This document shows positions 21,442 to 32,409 of a stretch of DNA of 64,000 nucleotides, piece after piece. Source of the stretch: Sclerotiophoma versabilis. Lineage: Eukaryota > Ascomycota > Dothideomycetes > Pleosporales > Didymellaceae. A program made the translations under genes and the position numbers. Position 1 is the stretch's first letter. Each line of letters opens with the position of its first letter. Where the stretch lies: positions 2,480,001 through 2,544,000 of the forward strand of contig JAAROD010000004.1 of assembly GCA_012274445.1 (NCBI GenBank). The letters run 5' to 3'. The notes beneath the pieces are model-generated. The model was not told the origin of the DNA and ran no database searches. It saw only the letters and a list, made by a program, of their open reading frames with translations.

Positions 21442-23200
21442 CTATGCCTTCTTGAAGAAGTTGGCAATGCTTCCCTGTCCCTTCTTGGCAGCAGGCTTGC
21501 CCTTCGCAGCAGCAGCAGGCTTTGGCGCAGGTTTCGCTCGCTTGGGCTGGGGCTCGTCTTCTGAGAACGATTCCCATACTGCCTCTTCTCTGGTCACTGC
21601 TTACAATTAGTGGCTGCAAAGTTTCAGCAGTCAGTTAAGCTTACCAAGGTAACCTTCTTCATCCTTAACTGTCTTCTTCTTCATTACTCGTCTCTTGCCC
21701 CTTCTGCGACCATTCTGTACAGTAACAGTAGGCTCTGGCTCATCTTCCTTGGGTATTACCGTTCCGGGCTGCAATGCTTCAAGTGGTTTCTCTTCTGCGG
21801 CAGGAGCATCAGGCAGGTCTTCGTCTGTAGAGTATTAGCAAGTTGCACAGGCAGCGCCAACGTCTAAGCTTACCGTCGTCTTCCATCATTCTCCGCAGTT
21901 TCTCAGCACGCTCATCTCGAGCTTTCTTGGCCGCTTCGATTTTTTCGGTATCGATCTGGAGTTCTGGCTCATCGTCGTCGCCTTCATCTTCCGACATGCC
22001 TTGCATAGGTTCTGGTTGACTTAGTCGTGCAATTGAAAGACATGCCAGAAAACTCACCATCTTCAACGGGCGCAGGTGTTGACTCATTTGACTTCGCAGC
22101 GTCCTTCGGCTTTGCTTTTGCCTTTGCAAACGACTTGAAGATGTCTCCAGCAGTCTTGTTCTTCGTGCCCGCTGACTTGGTGGATTCCGACCTATTCAAA
22201 GTGCTAGGAGCTGCGGCTGGCTGGGGCGTCGGTTGTCCAGAGGTGTTGTCCTCAGATGCGCTACCTCTACGTGAAGATGTTGAGGCTTCCTTCCTAAGCT
22301 GGGCAGCCACAGGTGGCTTTGCCGTGGGCTTGATTGTAGGCTTATCAGCTGGTTTGGCGGGCGCAGCGGCGGTAGTAGGAGGTGCATATCTGGCCGTTCT
22401 TCGCTACGAGAGCATTAGCTACAACACTGGTAGCTAAGAAAGATAAACAAGTTGCTATTACCTTCACGTAAGGATTTTGTATAGAGCCATATAGTCGCCA
22501 TCGTTCCAGTGGGTCCTTGTCTGCATACTTCGAGTTCACCTCGCGATTGCACGATGCCAATATGCTCAAATTCTGCTGTTCTTAGTCTTTCTCTTGTATC
22601 GGTGGCCCTTCCCTTCATACCTCAAGTGGTCCAGGCTCCAAACTGTAGATGTGGATAGAGGTCTCTTCTGAGAACTCAGCGCGAGTCTCTACATGGGATA
22701 GTCAGCCCAAAATTGCCAGTTCTCGTGTGTAACACCTACTTGCAAGCTCCTCCTCCCGAACAAGCAAGATGGTAGACTTCTTGACAGGCTCTTTCTCTTC
22801 TTGTTCCTCTTGTTCTGGCATAGAGCTCATAAACGGTGAGCTGCGCATGTCAACATCTTCGCCGCTTCTACAGTTGGTGCCGTTTGTGTCTTCAACGGAC
22901 CGCTTCGTGCCAGAAATGAGGTACGTCGCGTGGATGGAGTTCGCTTTCTTCGCATTCTGCTTCTGGTGGAAGTCGAACAGCATCCTATCATACATCAGTA
23001 CTGGTACCTAAATCAGGTGTTTATACCACTTACCATTTGGCAACACTGATATTGACCTGCAATGCTCGAGAAAGGAGCTTGTAGGTGACCTAGGATGTAT
23101 TGGTTGTGAGCGATCATTTTATTGCATACATAGGGCTTACGGGATGGCTATCGGTGAGAATCTTTGCGGCGAGGTAGTCCTTGTACTTCGTCTCCGCCAT
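21442..23200 (-). CDS. CDC27: DNA polymerase delta subunit 3 (Cdc27/POLD3)
   Basis: Non-catalytic subunit of replicative DNA polymerase delta that links it to PCNA. Nine exons: 23141..23200, 23034..23089, 22740..22984, 22621..22688, 22462..22572, 22058..22403, 21874..22011, 21645..21824 and 21442..21596, giving 452 aa with all phases consistent. The N-terminus matches the family winged-helix region (DYLAAKILTDSHPVTYKLLS, then AKWMLFDFHQKQNAKK and ATYLISGTKR). A central block reads REVNSKYADKDPLERWRLYG. The middle is Pro/Ala/Lys-rich and disordered. The C-terminus ends in a PCNA-interacting peptide, QGSIANFF at residues 442-449, preceded by a basic segment. It is divergent from the tubulin cofactor D gene with 191 bp between start codons. 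Confidence 0.93.
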
Positions 23201-23391
23201 TGTAAGTGTTTGCGTGCGAATTGCAAGTCTTGGTAGTTGTTGGCGGGCAATTGCACGTCAGGCGCGTCGCGAATTGCAAGACGGCGCAGAGTCAAGTAGA
23301 CGCGTCAAAGTGGCAGAAACCGAGTCGTGTCGCCAAGACCACCATCTACACAGGCAACGATCGCACTTTATATCTACAGCATTTGTAAACC
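23201..23391. promoter_or_regulatory. short divergent promoter region
   Basis: The 191 bp between the ATGs of the polymerase delta subunit (-) and tubulin cofactor D (+) must serve both. It contains the repeated phrase GCGAATTGCAAG or GGGCAATTGCA three times (about 23216, 23248 and 23269), a possible shared cis element. Confidence 0.45.
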
Positions 23392-26300
23392 ATGAGCGGC
23401 GAAGATGATGACCTCAAACTGCAGCGTGCATCATCTGCACTGCTATCAGATCTCGAGAAGCTGCTCCCAAGGCTAGTGCGAGGGCGTCACTATCGCTCAT
23501 CCACGTCCCACGTTCGTCAGCATGTGCGGGAGGTGGACATGTACCGAGCATGCGCTCTGGTATGTTCTACATTTGCAATCAGGAGAGCGATAATTGATTC
23601 TCAGTATAGATTGAGCCCTTCCAGGAAGATCCTCAGCTTCTCGATACGCATCTGAAGAACCTTCTTCCCCCTCTAGTTGCTGCCTACCTTGATTTGCTTC
23701 AGACGACCACCAGAGAGAAGACAAAGAACGGCTACATACCTCTCTCGCATGCGATATGTTACATAGTCAATCTTTTCTGCAAGGTCAGAGGCGAAAAGGT
23801 CATCAAAGGCTTCCTCAATAACGAGCCGCGTTATCTTGAACCGATTTTGAGGGAGTTCGAGATCGGAAGGAACTTCCAGAAGGCAGAAGATGAGACCCTT
23901 CCTCAGTCTATAGTACCGTGGACAGAGCGCTATGTTATATTGCTATGGCTTTCGCATTTGCTGCTCGCACCCTTCCCACTCGCCTCGATATCGACCCCAC
24001 AGTCGTCAGAGGAGACATCAACAGCGTTAGGCATCGAGCTGCCGGCAGAGGCCCCTGGTATCACCCTTCGCGTCCTCAATATCTGCTTCCAATGTCTACA
24101 GTCCGCATCAAAAGAACGGACTGCTGCGGCAAAGCTCCTGGTCACATTATGCGTACGGCCGGACATGCAAGAACTCGGTCTGCTGCACCTTCTCGTCGAA
24201 TGGTCCTTGTCATTCTTCTCTAATGCAACTGAGGACACATCGGACATACATAGATGCATCGGTATTCTATCGTTCATGTCAGGTCTTGTGGCTTCAGCTA
24301 CCAATAAAGAGATTGGGCCATTTCTGGCTCCGGCATTTCAAGTCTGTCAACGAATTTTGAGCCAAGAGAGCCTCACGTTCCTCAAGGCATCTGCAGTAGC
24401 GCGCAAGCTAGTTGTCAAAACTATGCGAAACATTGTCATTCATTGCCTTCAACCAGGTTCAAGCCCATTGGGACTTGATCCCACGACTGCGCTTGAGGAA
24501 GTTATCGAGGCATTGCTGGAAGCAGTGGGTGATGGCGATACACCAGTACGGTACGCTGCAAGTAAAGCTCTCAGTATCATCACGTTGAAGCTTGATACAG
24601 AGATGGCTGAAGAGGTCATCGAGGCTATCCTTGGGTCGCTCAACGAGAGTGTGTACTGGCAAGGGGCCAAGCGCAACTTGAGTGGAGTCAACCCTCTTCG
24701 CTGGCACGGCCTTACTCTTACTTTGTCACATCTACTCTACCGGAAGGCGATACCGACGCATCAGTTGCCAGATGTTTTGAATGCACTGTTGCTGTCCCTC
24801 AGCTTCGAACAACGTTCACCCACGGGTGGCTCCATCGGTACTAACGTCCGTGACGCTGCTTGTTTCGGCATCTGGGCCTTGTCTCGCCGCTACTCTACGG
24901 AAGATCTTCTTGCAGTGCAGACCTCGTCGATTCGAGCCTCTGAGCATCGACTAGACATGTCTGTACCTCAAACACTGGCAATTGAACTTGTCGTTGTTGC
25001 GTGTCTCGACCCAGCCGGCAACATTCGTCGAGGATCATCTGCAGCGCTACAGGAACTTGTAGGCCGTCATCCTAACATGACGCATGAAGGTATTCCACTT
25101 GTTCAGGCCGTAGACTTTCACGCGGTCGGCCTTCGCCAGCGAGCTATGTGCGAGGTGGCAGTCCAGGCTGGCATTCTACATCCAGTATACTGGCAAGCTA
25201 TTTTCGAAAACCTACTAGGTTGGCGAGGCACCGGATCCCTGGATTCTGACTCGCGTTTGTTCGCAGCCAAGACAATAGGCTTGCAATCGAAACATCAGAA
25301 GCCCGGTACAGTGCGACAAATGACTGACGAAATCTGTAGCCAGCTTAAGGCATTACGACCTCGAGAGGTTGAAGAGCGCCAAGGACTTGTAGCAGCTTTA
25401 TCAGCGCTTGTGGAAGTTCCGAACCACGCCGAATACATCTCAGAAGGTTTGAATAGACCGACGGCCTTTGTTCACCTGTGGCAACTCTTCGAACATCAGC
25501 TCAAGCTGGAGGACAAAGCATTCACATCGCCAGCGATGCGACCAGAGTACACAGCATCGTCGTATTGCAGCTTCATTGCGGCTCTGGCTCGTGCCATGAG
25601 CACCCTACCGAAGGATGATTGGGCATCAGAGGTACCCGTGGCTGAGATCACTCGCATAATGAACCTGTGCCTTGCACGGCACGAAGAGACTGTCTTGTTT
25701 GCGATAGCTGATGTCGCTGGACAAGTTCTTGCACTCCTGCAAAGCATTACCTCAGACCTTGCAGACTCTCTGGTTACCGAATGGCTAACGAGGCTCGAAA
25801 ACGAAGCTTCATACAGTGGACTTCGATGTTCTGGCCACGCGATTGCACTCGGGTCAGCCTATGGAGTGCCAATGTCAGCTTCATACGGTACCGCCACAGA
25901 ATTGCAGCAGCGTATTGTCACAACTATCACATTCAGGTGTACCTCAGCAGTAGCAATTGAAGCGCGAACGGTAGCCTTAAAGGCCCTGAATACATTGCTC
26001 GGGACCTGCCAGGAGATCACAAAGAACGATCGACATCCCAAAGCAGTCGATGTCAAAGACCGAATAGCAAGTGCACTGCACGTAGCTTTGAACGACTACA
26101 CAGTCACCGAGCGAGGCGATGTTGGCTCGCTTGTGCGACTAGAGGCTCTGAATGCTGTCCGAACAGCCGGAGAAGCCAATCTATTTCGTGATCAAGCAAC
26201 TGATTCAGGTTATCGAATATATGCAGACGTGTTGCGACTGTCGTTAGAGAAACTGGACAAGGTCAGGGCACGGGCGGCGGTCATTATTGCTGAAGGCTGC

Positions 26301-27087
26301 ATCGTGAAACGTCCTGAGCTTATTGCCCTATCAATTGAAGACGTCTCCTCGCAGGCGTACTTCGGAGCAGCTTTAAAAGCGATGCGATCGACAGAGTTCT
26401 CTGTTATCAAAGAAGCCGTGTGTCAAGGTCTTGTGAGTTCGGCAGGCATGGCATCTGAATCCGTTGTCCAGAACTGCAGAGAAGCGATTCTCAACTTCGC
26501 CACAACGTTGCCCTTGACCACCACTTCAGACAGCAAAGGATTCACGCTTGTGGATTTTGCCAATTGCTTAGTAGAATTGCTGAAGAAAGAGCTTGAGAAC
26601 GATAGAGTCTTGCTTCCTCTGCTCGAAGCCTGGGCGTTTCTCTTCGACATGCAGATTGCACACCGCCTTATCTCCACGAGCTTCAAGTAAGCATTCCTTC
26701 GAGGGTCTGATGAACTGAGGAACTGACAATATCAGCTTTCGAATGCTCCTGTCCTACGTTCAGAAAGCCCACTTCAAGTCCACACATGTACAAAAGCTGC
26801 ACCTCGCCCTTGATGTGTATCGCGGACTTGGTACAATCCCAGCGGCTCGCGCTGATACCCTTGCAAAAGTGACAAGCATGCTTCTACATCCATTTCCCAA
26901 GGTATATTCGCCCGCACCTTGTGAAGTTACAGACTAATGACCACAAAAGATTCGTATCACTGCGGCAGAGACGTTGTGGATGTTGACGCAAGAGGACAGC
27001 CTGAAGCTGCAGGACTGGAGCCTTCCCTCTAAGAGCTTGAAGCCGGTAGTTGATGGTGTCAAGGAACGTCAGATCGGCACTGCGTAA
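23392..27087 (+). CDS. TBCD: tubulin-specific chaperone D (cofactor D)
   Basis: Cofactor D captures beta-tubulin and assembles the alpha/beta heterodimer with cofactors C and E (Cin1 in budding yeast, Alp1 in fission yeast). Exons are 23392..23559, 23610..26686, 26736..26901 and 26950..27087, giving 1182 aa, the usual size. The start MSGEDDDLKLQRASSALLSD is followed by exon 2 beginning IEPFQEDPQLLDTHL. Then comes the conserved block NGYIPLSHAICYIVNLFCKV and KGFLNNEPRYLEPI. The rest is a long series of HEAT-like helical repeats, including DGDTPVRYAASKALSIITLK and VVVACLDPAGNIRRGSSAAL, a typical cofactor D signature. The C-terminal exons carry RMLLSYVQKAHFKSTHVQKL and IRITAAETLWMLTQED. All introns are short with GTATGT/GTAAGC/GTATAT donors. 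Confidence 0.94.
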
Positions 27088-27643
27088 GCTTAATGCGGCT
27101 CGACAGATGTAGAAACCTGCTACTGAAAGTCACTCAAAGCTGGGTACGGCCTCGATGACACAATTATGGCCTTCTGTCACGCTCCGATCGCTGCTGTGTC
27201 AGCTTGTATCTTGCTCGCATAACGCACCTTGATCAAGTCCGGCTGATGTCAAAACTGCAGGGTGCTCATACGGACCTTCCGCCTCAAGAGCCATTTACTG
27301 GCGATCTGAGCCATACGCTCTGTTAAGATGAAATTCCGGTGCCAAAAGCATTTGGGCTTAGAGGCCATAGGTTCGGAAAGGAGGTGATTACGGCATGTAT
27401 AGCTTGCCCCGCAACAACTGTCTTGTTTGACCATACGCCTCACCCGAACTACCACAGTCAGGCGATACCACGCAGGTATTTGAGGCATTTCTACAAATAA
27501 CTCATAACTCTTGGTATCCTGTCTGGTCTCTATACAATTTCTGCCCGGTACTTTCTGCGAGGTTCATCTTGAGAAAGAACATCGCATTTGATCAAGCACT
27601 CATTCGACAACTAGCTTTCACATTCTTACTTCCCATTGCCAAT
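27088..27643. other. intergenic region, no gene seen
   Basis: 3' flank of the cofactor D gene and promoter of the small gene at 27644. Nothing recognisable was found. Confidence 0.35.
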
Positions 27644-28012
27644 ATGACAGCAGGCTCTCCAAACCCAGGCGATGACGTGAAGCCGCATCCTGAACAAACG
27701 GTAGAAACCATTCTCAAGGCTATGGAAAAGAAGCCGGATGATTTTCAAATGAACGGAAAGACGCGCTTAGCAGACATTGGGTTTGTGAAGGAGGACTTTG
27801 GCAACTTCACAACGTATGGTCGGCCTTCGATCGAGCCATTCTATTCTGACAAAGATGACTTTAGCTACTGCAAGAACGCATTCAATGTCAAACCCCACTT
27901 TGATAGCAGCACACAAGAGAGGCTAGCACAAAGCGGCACCGTCAAGGACTTAGAGGACGGTGTCTTATCAGCTGTGAAGAGCAGTAAGGTGGGCTCGGTT
28001 GGCGACAAATGA
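27644..28012 (+). CDS. small acidic protein, function unknown
   Basis: Single-exon frame of 122 aa from the ATG at 27644 (MTAGSPNPGDDVKPHPEQ). The frame is also open upstream, but only from a TTG. The protein has no signal peptide or membrane segment. It contains an amphipathic helix (TVETILKAMEKKPDDF), a Gly/Phe-rich middle (DIGFVKEDFGNFTTYGRPS) with one cysteine (FSYCKNAF), and a Lys/Ser-rich end. Codon use and composition look genuine, but I do not recognise a family. It converges on the D-amino-acid oxidase gene with only about 44 bp between the stops. Confidence 0.5.
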   Translation: MTAGSPNPGDDVKPHPEQTVETILKAMEKKPDDFQMNGKTRLADIGFVKEDFGNFTTYGRPSIEPFYSDKDDFSYCKNAFNVKPHFDSSTQERLAQSGTVKDLEDGVLSAVKSSKVGSVGDK

Positions 28013-28056
28013 AGGAATACATGTACGGCATTCGTGTCAATCGAAGATGCGAAATC

Positions 28057-29420
28057 TTACAACTTTGCTCTCGAACCCTCCTTCTCTAAAATTTCCACGA
28101 CCAATCTCTCCGCTTCCCACGCGCTGCCCCAACTACTCTGATATCCATACCCCGCGTGGCCATAGTTATGCACCACCCATTGCTTCCCGATCCTCTCCTT
28201 CTCCACCCTAATTCCACCCTCCCGCATCGGCCTCAAGCCCACGCCATGTCTAATAACACTCAGCTCGGTCACCTTCCCAGTCTTTGGCGCAAGACTGGGG
28301 CATATATCTACAGCCCTCTGAAGTATACGATTCGCAAGATTCGGGTCGGCCTCCTTATCCCAGTTGCCGTGCTGCAAACAGCCGCCAATAATCGTCCCTC
28401 CGCCCGCTGCACGCTGCATGATATACATAGCCTCATCCGGGCCATCATCTGTGCCGGAGGTGGTATGCATAGCGCCTGGCTCATTTCTTACCACGGCAAT
28501 CTGGCCGCGGCCGGGATACACGGTAGAGTCCATCACGCCGCCAAGCTTAGAGGTTAGCAAGCCAGTGCAGTTTATGATAATAGAGGCGGTGCTGGTGCTG
28601 TGATGGGAGGGCGCTTCGGAGATGTGATCGAGGATGCCGCGCTTGATTGTTACGTTGTTTTTGAGGCATTGGCCCAGAAGCCAGGGTAGGTAGATGGCGG
28701 TATTTATGCAGACGGATTTGAAGATGGTGCCAGTGTCGCAGGAAGGTGGAAGTTCGGACTTGTCCAGAATGCGTAGCTTGGTGCTAGTCAGTACATATTT
28801 AACAACACTCAAAGGTCAACCGCTAAAACCAAGTTTTTGCTACTACCATTACGCCCGTCATAGTTATCGTGGTAGGTAATCATGCAAATAATTTCCGCCG
28901 AGGAATGGTGTGGATATCTCGTCGTCCGTTGTGTAGTGCTGTTGTAGTAGAAAGGGAATAGACAAGGACCTACCTCAGGCATAAGATCCTTAAACCATGG
29001 GTCTTCCTTCATCAACTCTTGAAACCAAACACCAACAGCGGTACCTTCGTCCTTCTTTCTGCCATACACTCTGCATTCTTGATAGTGGATACCGGCTTCT
29101 GGGATCTCTCGACAAATTCGATCTATTTCAGGCCAAGATGCCTTCTCAAATGCTCGCAGCTTGCTGCCTTCCTTGCCAACTGGCATGAAGTTTGCTCCCG
29201 CCCATGGTGATGCATACTCAATGTCGTAGTCACCGGGCATGTGCTTGCTCACAACGGTAACATTGAGGTTTTTGTGCTTGGATAGCACCAGAGCTGTTGA
29301 TAGTCCAATAACGCCGGCGCTGTGAATTTAGTCAGTATGAGCTTGAAGCTTCCCAACTCGGCAACATGGAATTCAGAATAGCCATGCTTACCCGACGACA
29401 ACGACATTAACTTGTGACAT
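28057..29420 (-). CDS. DAO: D-amino-acid oxidase, peroxisomal
   Basis: FAD enzyme that oxidises D-amino acids to keto acids, ammonia and hydrogen peroxide. Exons are 29392..29420, 28974..29319 and 28057..28776, giving 364 aa. The N-terminus is a Rossmann FAD site VVVVGAGVIGLSTALVLS (Gly-x-Gly-x-x-Gly). Family blocks follow: DIEYASPWAGANFMP, VCINTAIYLPWLLGQCL, IIINCTGLLTSKLGGVMDS, VYPGRGQIAVVRNE, the substrate-side HGVGLRPMREGGIRVE, and the C-terminal signature HNYGHAGYGYQSSWGSA. The last residues are Ala-Lys-Leu, a variant type 1 peroxisomal signal, fitting a peroxide-producing enzyme. A D-aspartate oxidase cannot be excluded from sequence. Intron 2 (28777..28973) is 197 nt, longer than most here. 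Confidence 0.92.
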
Positions 29421-30316
29421 GTTCAGCAATTGAGGCAGCACTATCTTATAATTCACCTCTCAAAGTCCCATGTCACGCTTTATAGTTGTCTCATGGGACC
29501 TCATCTGGAGCTCCTCCACAGCTCAGTTAGGCGGGGTCAGAGGCTTTCCCGCCGCAAAGTGATTGGCGCAGCCCGAACGGCGCGCACACAGGAGCAGGCA
29601 CGAGACAAAACGCGCGAGCACATGCTCTTGTTTACACAGCAAGCTGACCTTGACCCTATTGCACTTGAGCTCAAGGCTGCATCGTTTGCTGACTACCGTT
29701 TCGACGTGCTCCGCGGCTCTCTATACTCATCTGGAACGTGCAGTAGGCAGCCACTCAGTCACCTCTCAGACAGGTGCTGCAAGCGTCCCTTTGATGAGCA
29801 TTTCCACACGTCGGCCATGCACCGGACTGAAAGCTAGAGCTCTCTTCTGAACCGTGACATCATCGTTGCTCCCGAGGTACGTAGCAGAAATTTTCTGTAC
29901 CAATCCCGCCGTTCCCTATTTCCTCCGCTACGCAATACCTCTGGGTACAGACAGTAGCTATTGGCACTGCTGTTTGCTTATTCGTGTTCTTCCACCAGGT
30001 TCCTGAATAGCTCCAGCAGCTCCGACAAGGGGCGGTGATTGTTGTTCTCAGCTTGCCAAGTGGCCAATCCCTGTCTCTCCCTGCGCCCGTACCAGAGCTT
30101 CGCGTCACAAAGTTATCCAGAGTTCACGTTCCCCTCAACCACGGGCCAACACCTTTCACCAACCGTGGTGGCTGGCCCTGTGCTTGGAATATATTGCACA
30201 TCGTGTGCCTCATCTGCATCTCAAAAAATACTCTATGACCGCGTCACCCCTCTTGTGCCTTCCTCCCTGTACACCGACTTCTCCTGTTTCGCGACCAGCT
30301 TGCACCAGCTTTCAAG
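29421..30316. other. intergenic region, no gene seen
   Basis: Divergent spacer between D-amino-acid oxidase (-) and the OTU protein gene (+). Short frames only. It presumably carries both promoters. Confidence 0.4.
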
Positions 30317-31490
30317 ATGGCACCCCGCAAGCAGCGAGCGAACTCACCCGAGTTTCCCATCTTAGATGCCAATGGCCTGTATGCCAGCAACATCAGAGGT
30401 GATGGTGAGTTTACAATAAATATTTTCTTCCTGTTCGTAGCTGACTGCATGCAAGGCAACTGCCTGTTCAATGCTCTGTCTGATCAGCTCTATGGCAACC
30501 AAGAGATGCACGCTTTCCTTCGAGAGGCCACTATCGAGCACATGCGAGATAACTCAGAATTCTACCGTCAATACATGGCTGTGAACAATCTGCGGAGAAA
30601 TCCCAAACGCACCACCACCGCTGTCCAATCGGCACGCATCGATACCACGTACTATACAGAAGAACAGCTACAGCAGCAGTTCGAAGAGCACGTCGAGAAG
30701 ATGGGCCAGCCTGGTGAATGGGCAGACAATATGGAGGTCTCCGCATTTGCCTCAGCTCTCAACGTGCATGTTCGCCTCTGGCAGGCTGACTATACCTACG
30801 TGTTCTCACCACGACTGTACTACTCGCAGAATGATGACCTGACTGCGGAAGATGATAGGAGGACATTACATATTGCCTATCATGTATGTTTGATATGATG
30901 CAGTCTTGACAAGCGGCGTGCTAACATCGCCACAGACTTGGGAGCACTACTCCTCAGTACGCAACGCTGCAGGACCCCACACGGGCGAGCCTAACGTAAA
31001 GTTCAACCAAGAAGGACTTTCAAAGAAAAGGCCAAGTCCAAGTGTGGATGGCGAACATGACGACCAAGCCTCGCGGACGCAGAAACGCCGTTCACCCCTT
31101 CATCTTTTCGACTCCGATTCCACACCTGAAGGCAGCGAGACCTCGTCAGACGAGTCGAGTGGCGTCATGTCGAGCTTTCAGCAATCTCAACATGATCTTC
31201 CACCAGCACCAGCGGCAAGAGCTCCTAAGCTTACACTCAAGCTTCGGTGCCTACGAACAACCGACCCCACACCATCACCCGCCCAGACTCGCTCCTCCAC
31301 CCCAGCTCCCCTCACTCCCGCATCTACCGGCAATACACCTGTGCCCTCACAGATACCCATGAATACAGCGGCACCCGCACCCTCGGCCCCACCAGCTGCG
31401 ACAAAGATACCTTTGTGCACACAGCTGCCCACACCTACCGCGACTCCAGCCTTGGAAGAGGCTTCGAGTGCATCCACAGTAACGTCATAA
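30317..31490 (+). CDS. OTU-family cysteine protease (deubiquitinase)
   Basis: Exons 30317..30404, 30456..30883 and 30936..31490, giving 356 aa. The OTU catalytic site is assembled by splicing: exon 1 ends in RGDG and exon 2 starts NCLFNALSDQLYG, giving the Asp29/Cys32 motif DGNCLFNAL. The catalytic His lies just after the second junction in TWEHYSSVRN (His176). The region between has the typical helical insert and a strand pair (VHVRLWQADYTYVF). Residues ~185-356 are disordered and rich in Ser, Pro, Thr and Ala, with a basic segment KKRPSPS...QKRRSP. The architecture, an N-terminal OTU domain followed by a disordered tail, is like OTUD3-type enzymes that remove ubiquitin chains; linkage preference is unknown. 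Introns have GTGAGT and GTATGT donors. Confidence 0.9.
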
Positions 31491-31586
31491 CAGACGACGA
31501 TGATGGCGACGATACACACGAGTTGATGATACCCCTTGATGCATAGCCATGAACGCATGTGCTTTACTTACTAATCCTGTTTATGT

Positions 31587-31981
31587 CTACTTTTGCATAG
31601 CATACAAGCATGGCACGGCTGCATATGCATTGCCAGCAGGAGCGACAGGTGCCAAAGTGCTTGGGCCTGCGTCCTGAATTTGGCTTCGGCGTTCTTGGAT
31701 CTGCATACGACTTGATCTTTTGCATATATGGATGGTAGCTAGAAATGATACACATTCTTACCTTCTCTCTCGTATTCGTCTTTCAGGTTTTTTGCGGCAC
31801 ACGCCGGTTCCCACTTTGGCGATTCTATGATCTCTGATGCAACCCCCCTTTTCCATGCTTGATGCTTCCTAAACTCGAGCCATGGACTGATTGGCTTATC
31901 TTTGCAACCACCGCGGAGTCTCGAGCTGCAGGTAGTGAGCTGCATGCGTGAAATGCTGGCATCATGCGGATATGCAGTCAT
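31587..31981 (-). CDS. small charged protein, function unknown
   Basis: Proposed exons 31762..31981 and 31587..31693, giving 108 aa. The donor is GTAAGA at 31761 and the chosen acceptor CCAAG at 31694, which keeps frame into a coiled-coil-like ERRSQIQDAG and an Ala/Pro-rich end. Other acceptors in the same stretch give different C-termini. The core KPISPWLEFRKHQAWKRG, then ESPKWEP and KNLKDEYERE, looks like a real conserved segment. The N-terminus is less convincing and may come from an undetected upstream exon. I do not know the family. Confidence 0.4.
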
Positions 31982-32409
31982 GGATCATCCATATAGCACC
32001 CCGTCTGTAGGCCCACTTCTCGATCGTAGTGCCCTTGTAGTGGTGGGCATGTTTCGGAAACAAGGTTTCACGTTAAGCGTCACACTGGTGGTGGGGACAA
32101 ATCATTAACATGTGAGGGATTCGTATGATTGAATTAAAGCTACATCAATTGTGATTACAAGGTTTATAAATGCGCAGGTGTCATGGTCCGTCCGACCTTC
32201 TTCCGCTATCAGTAGGTTCAGTGATGCTGTCAGATGTGACGGATGATTGTTGTCCACCAGAAATGAACGCCGAGGTATGCAGATGCCGTATGATGCGCCG
32301 AAGCTGATTCGAGTATCGTCGTTAAAACAAAAGAAATGGAAGCGGACCCGGGGTATCATGCAGCGAAACGGGTGACTGTATGTACAGAAGTAGAAATGTG
32401 GTATTAATG
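31982..32409. other. intergenic region, no gene seen
   Basis: About 430 bp between two minus-strand genes. No coding or structural signal was recognised. Confidence 0.35.
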
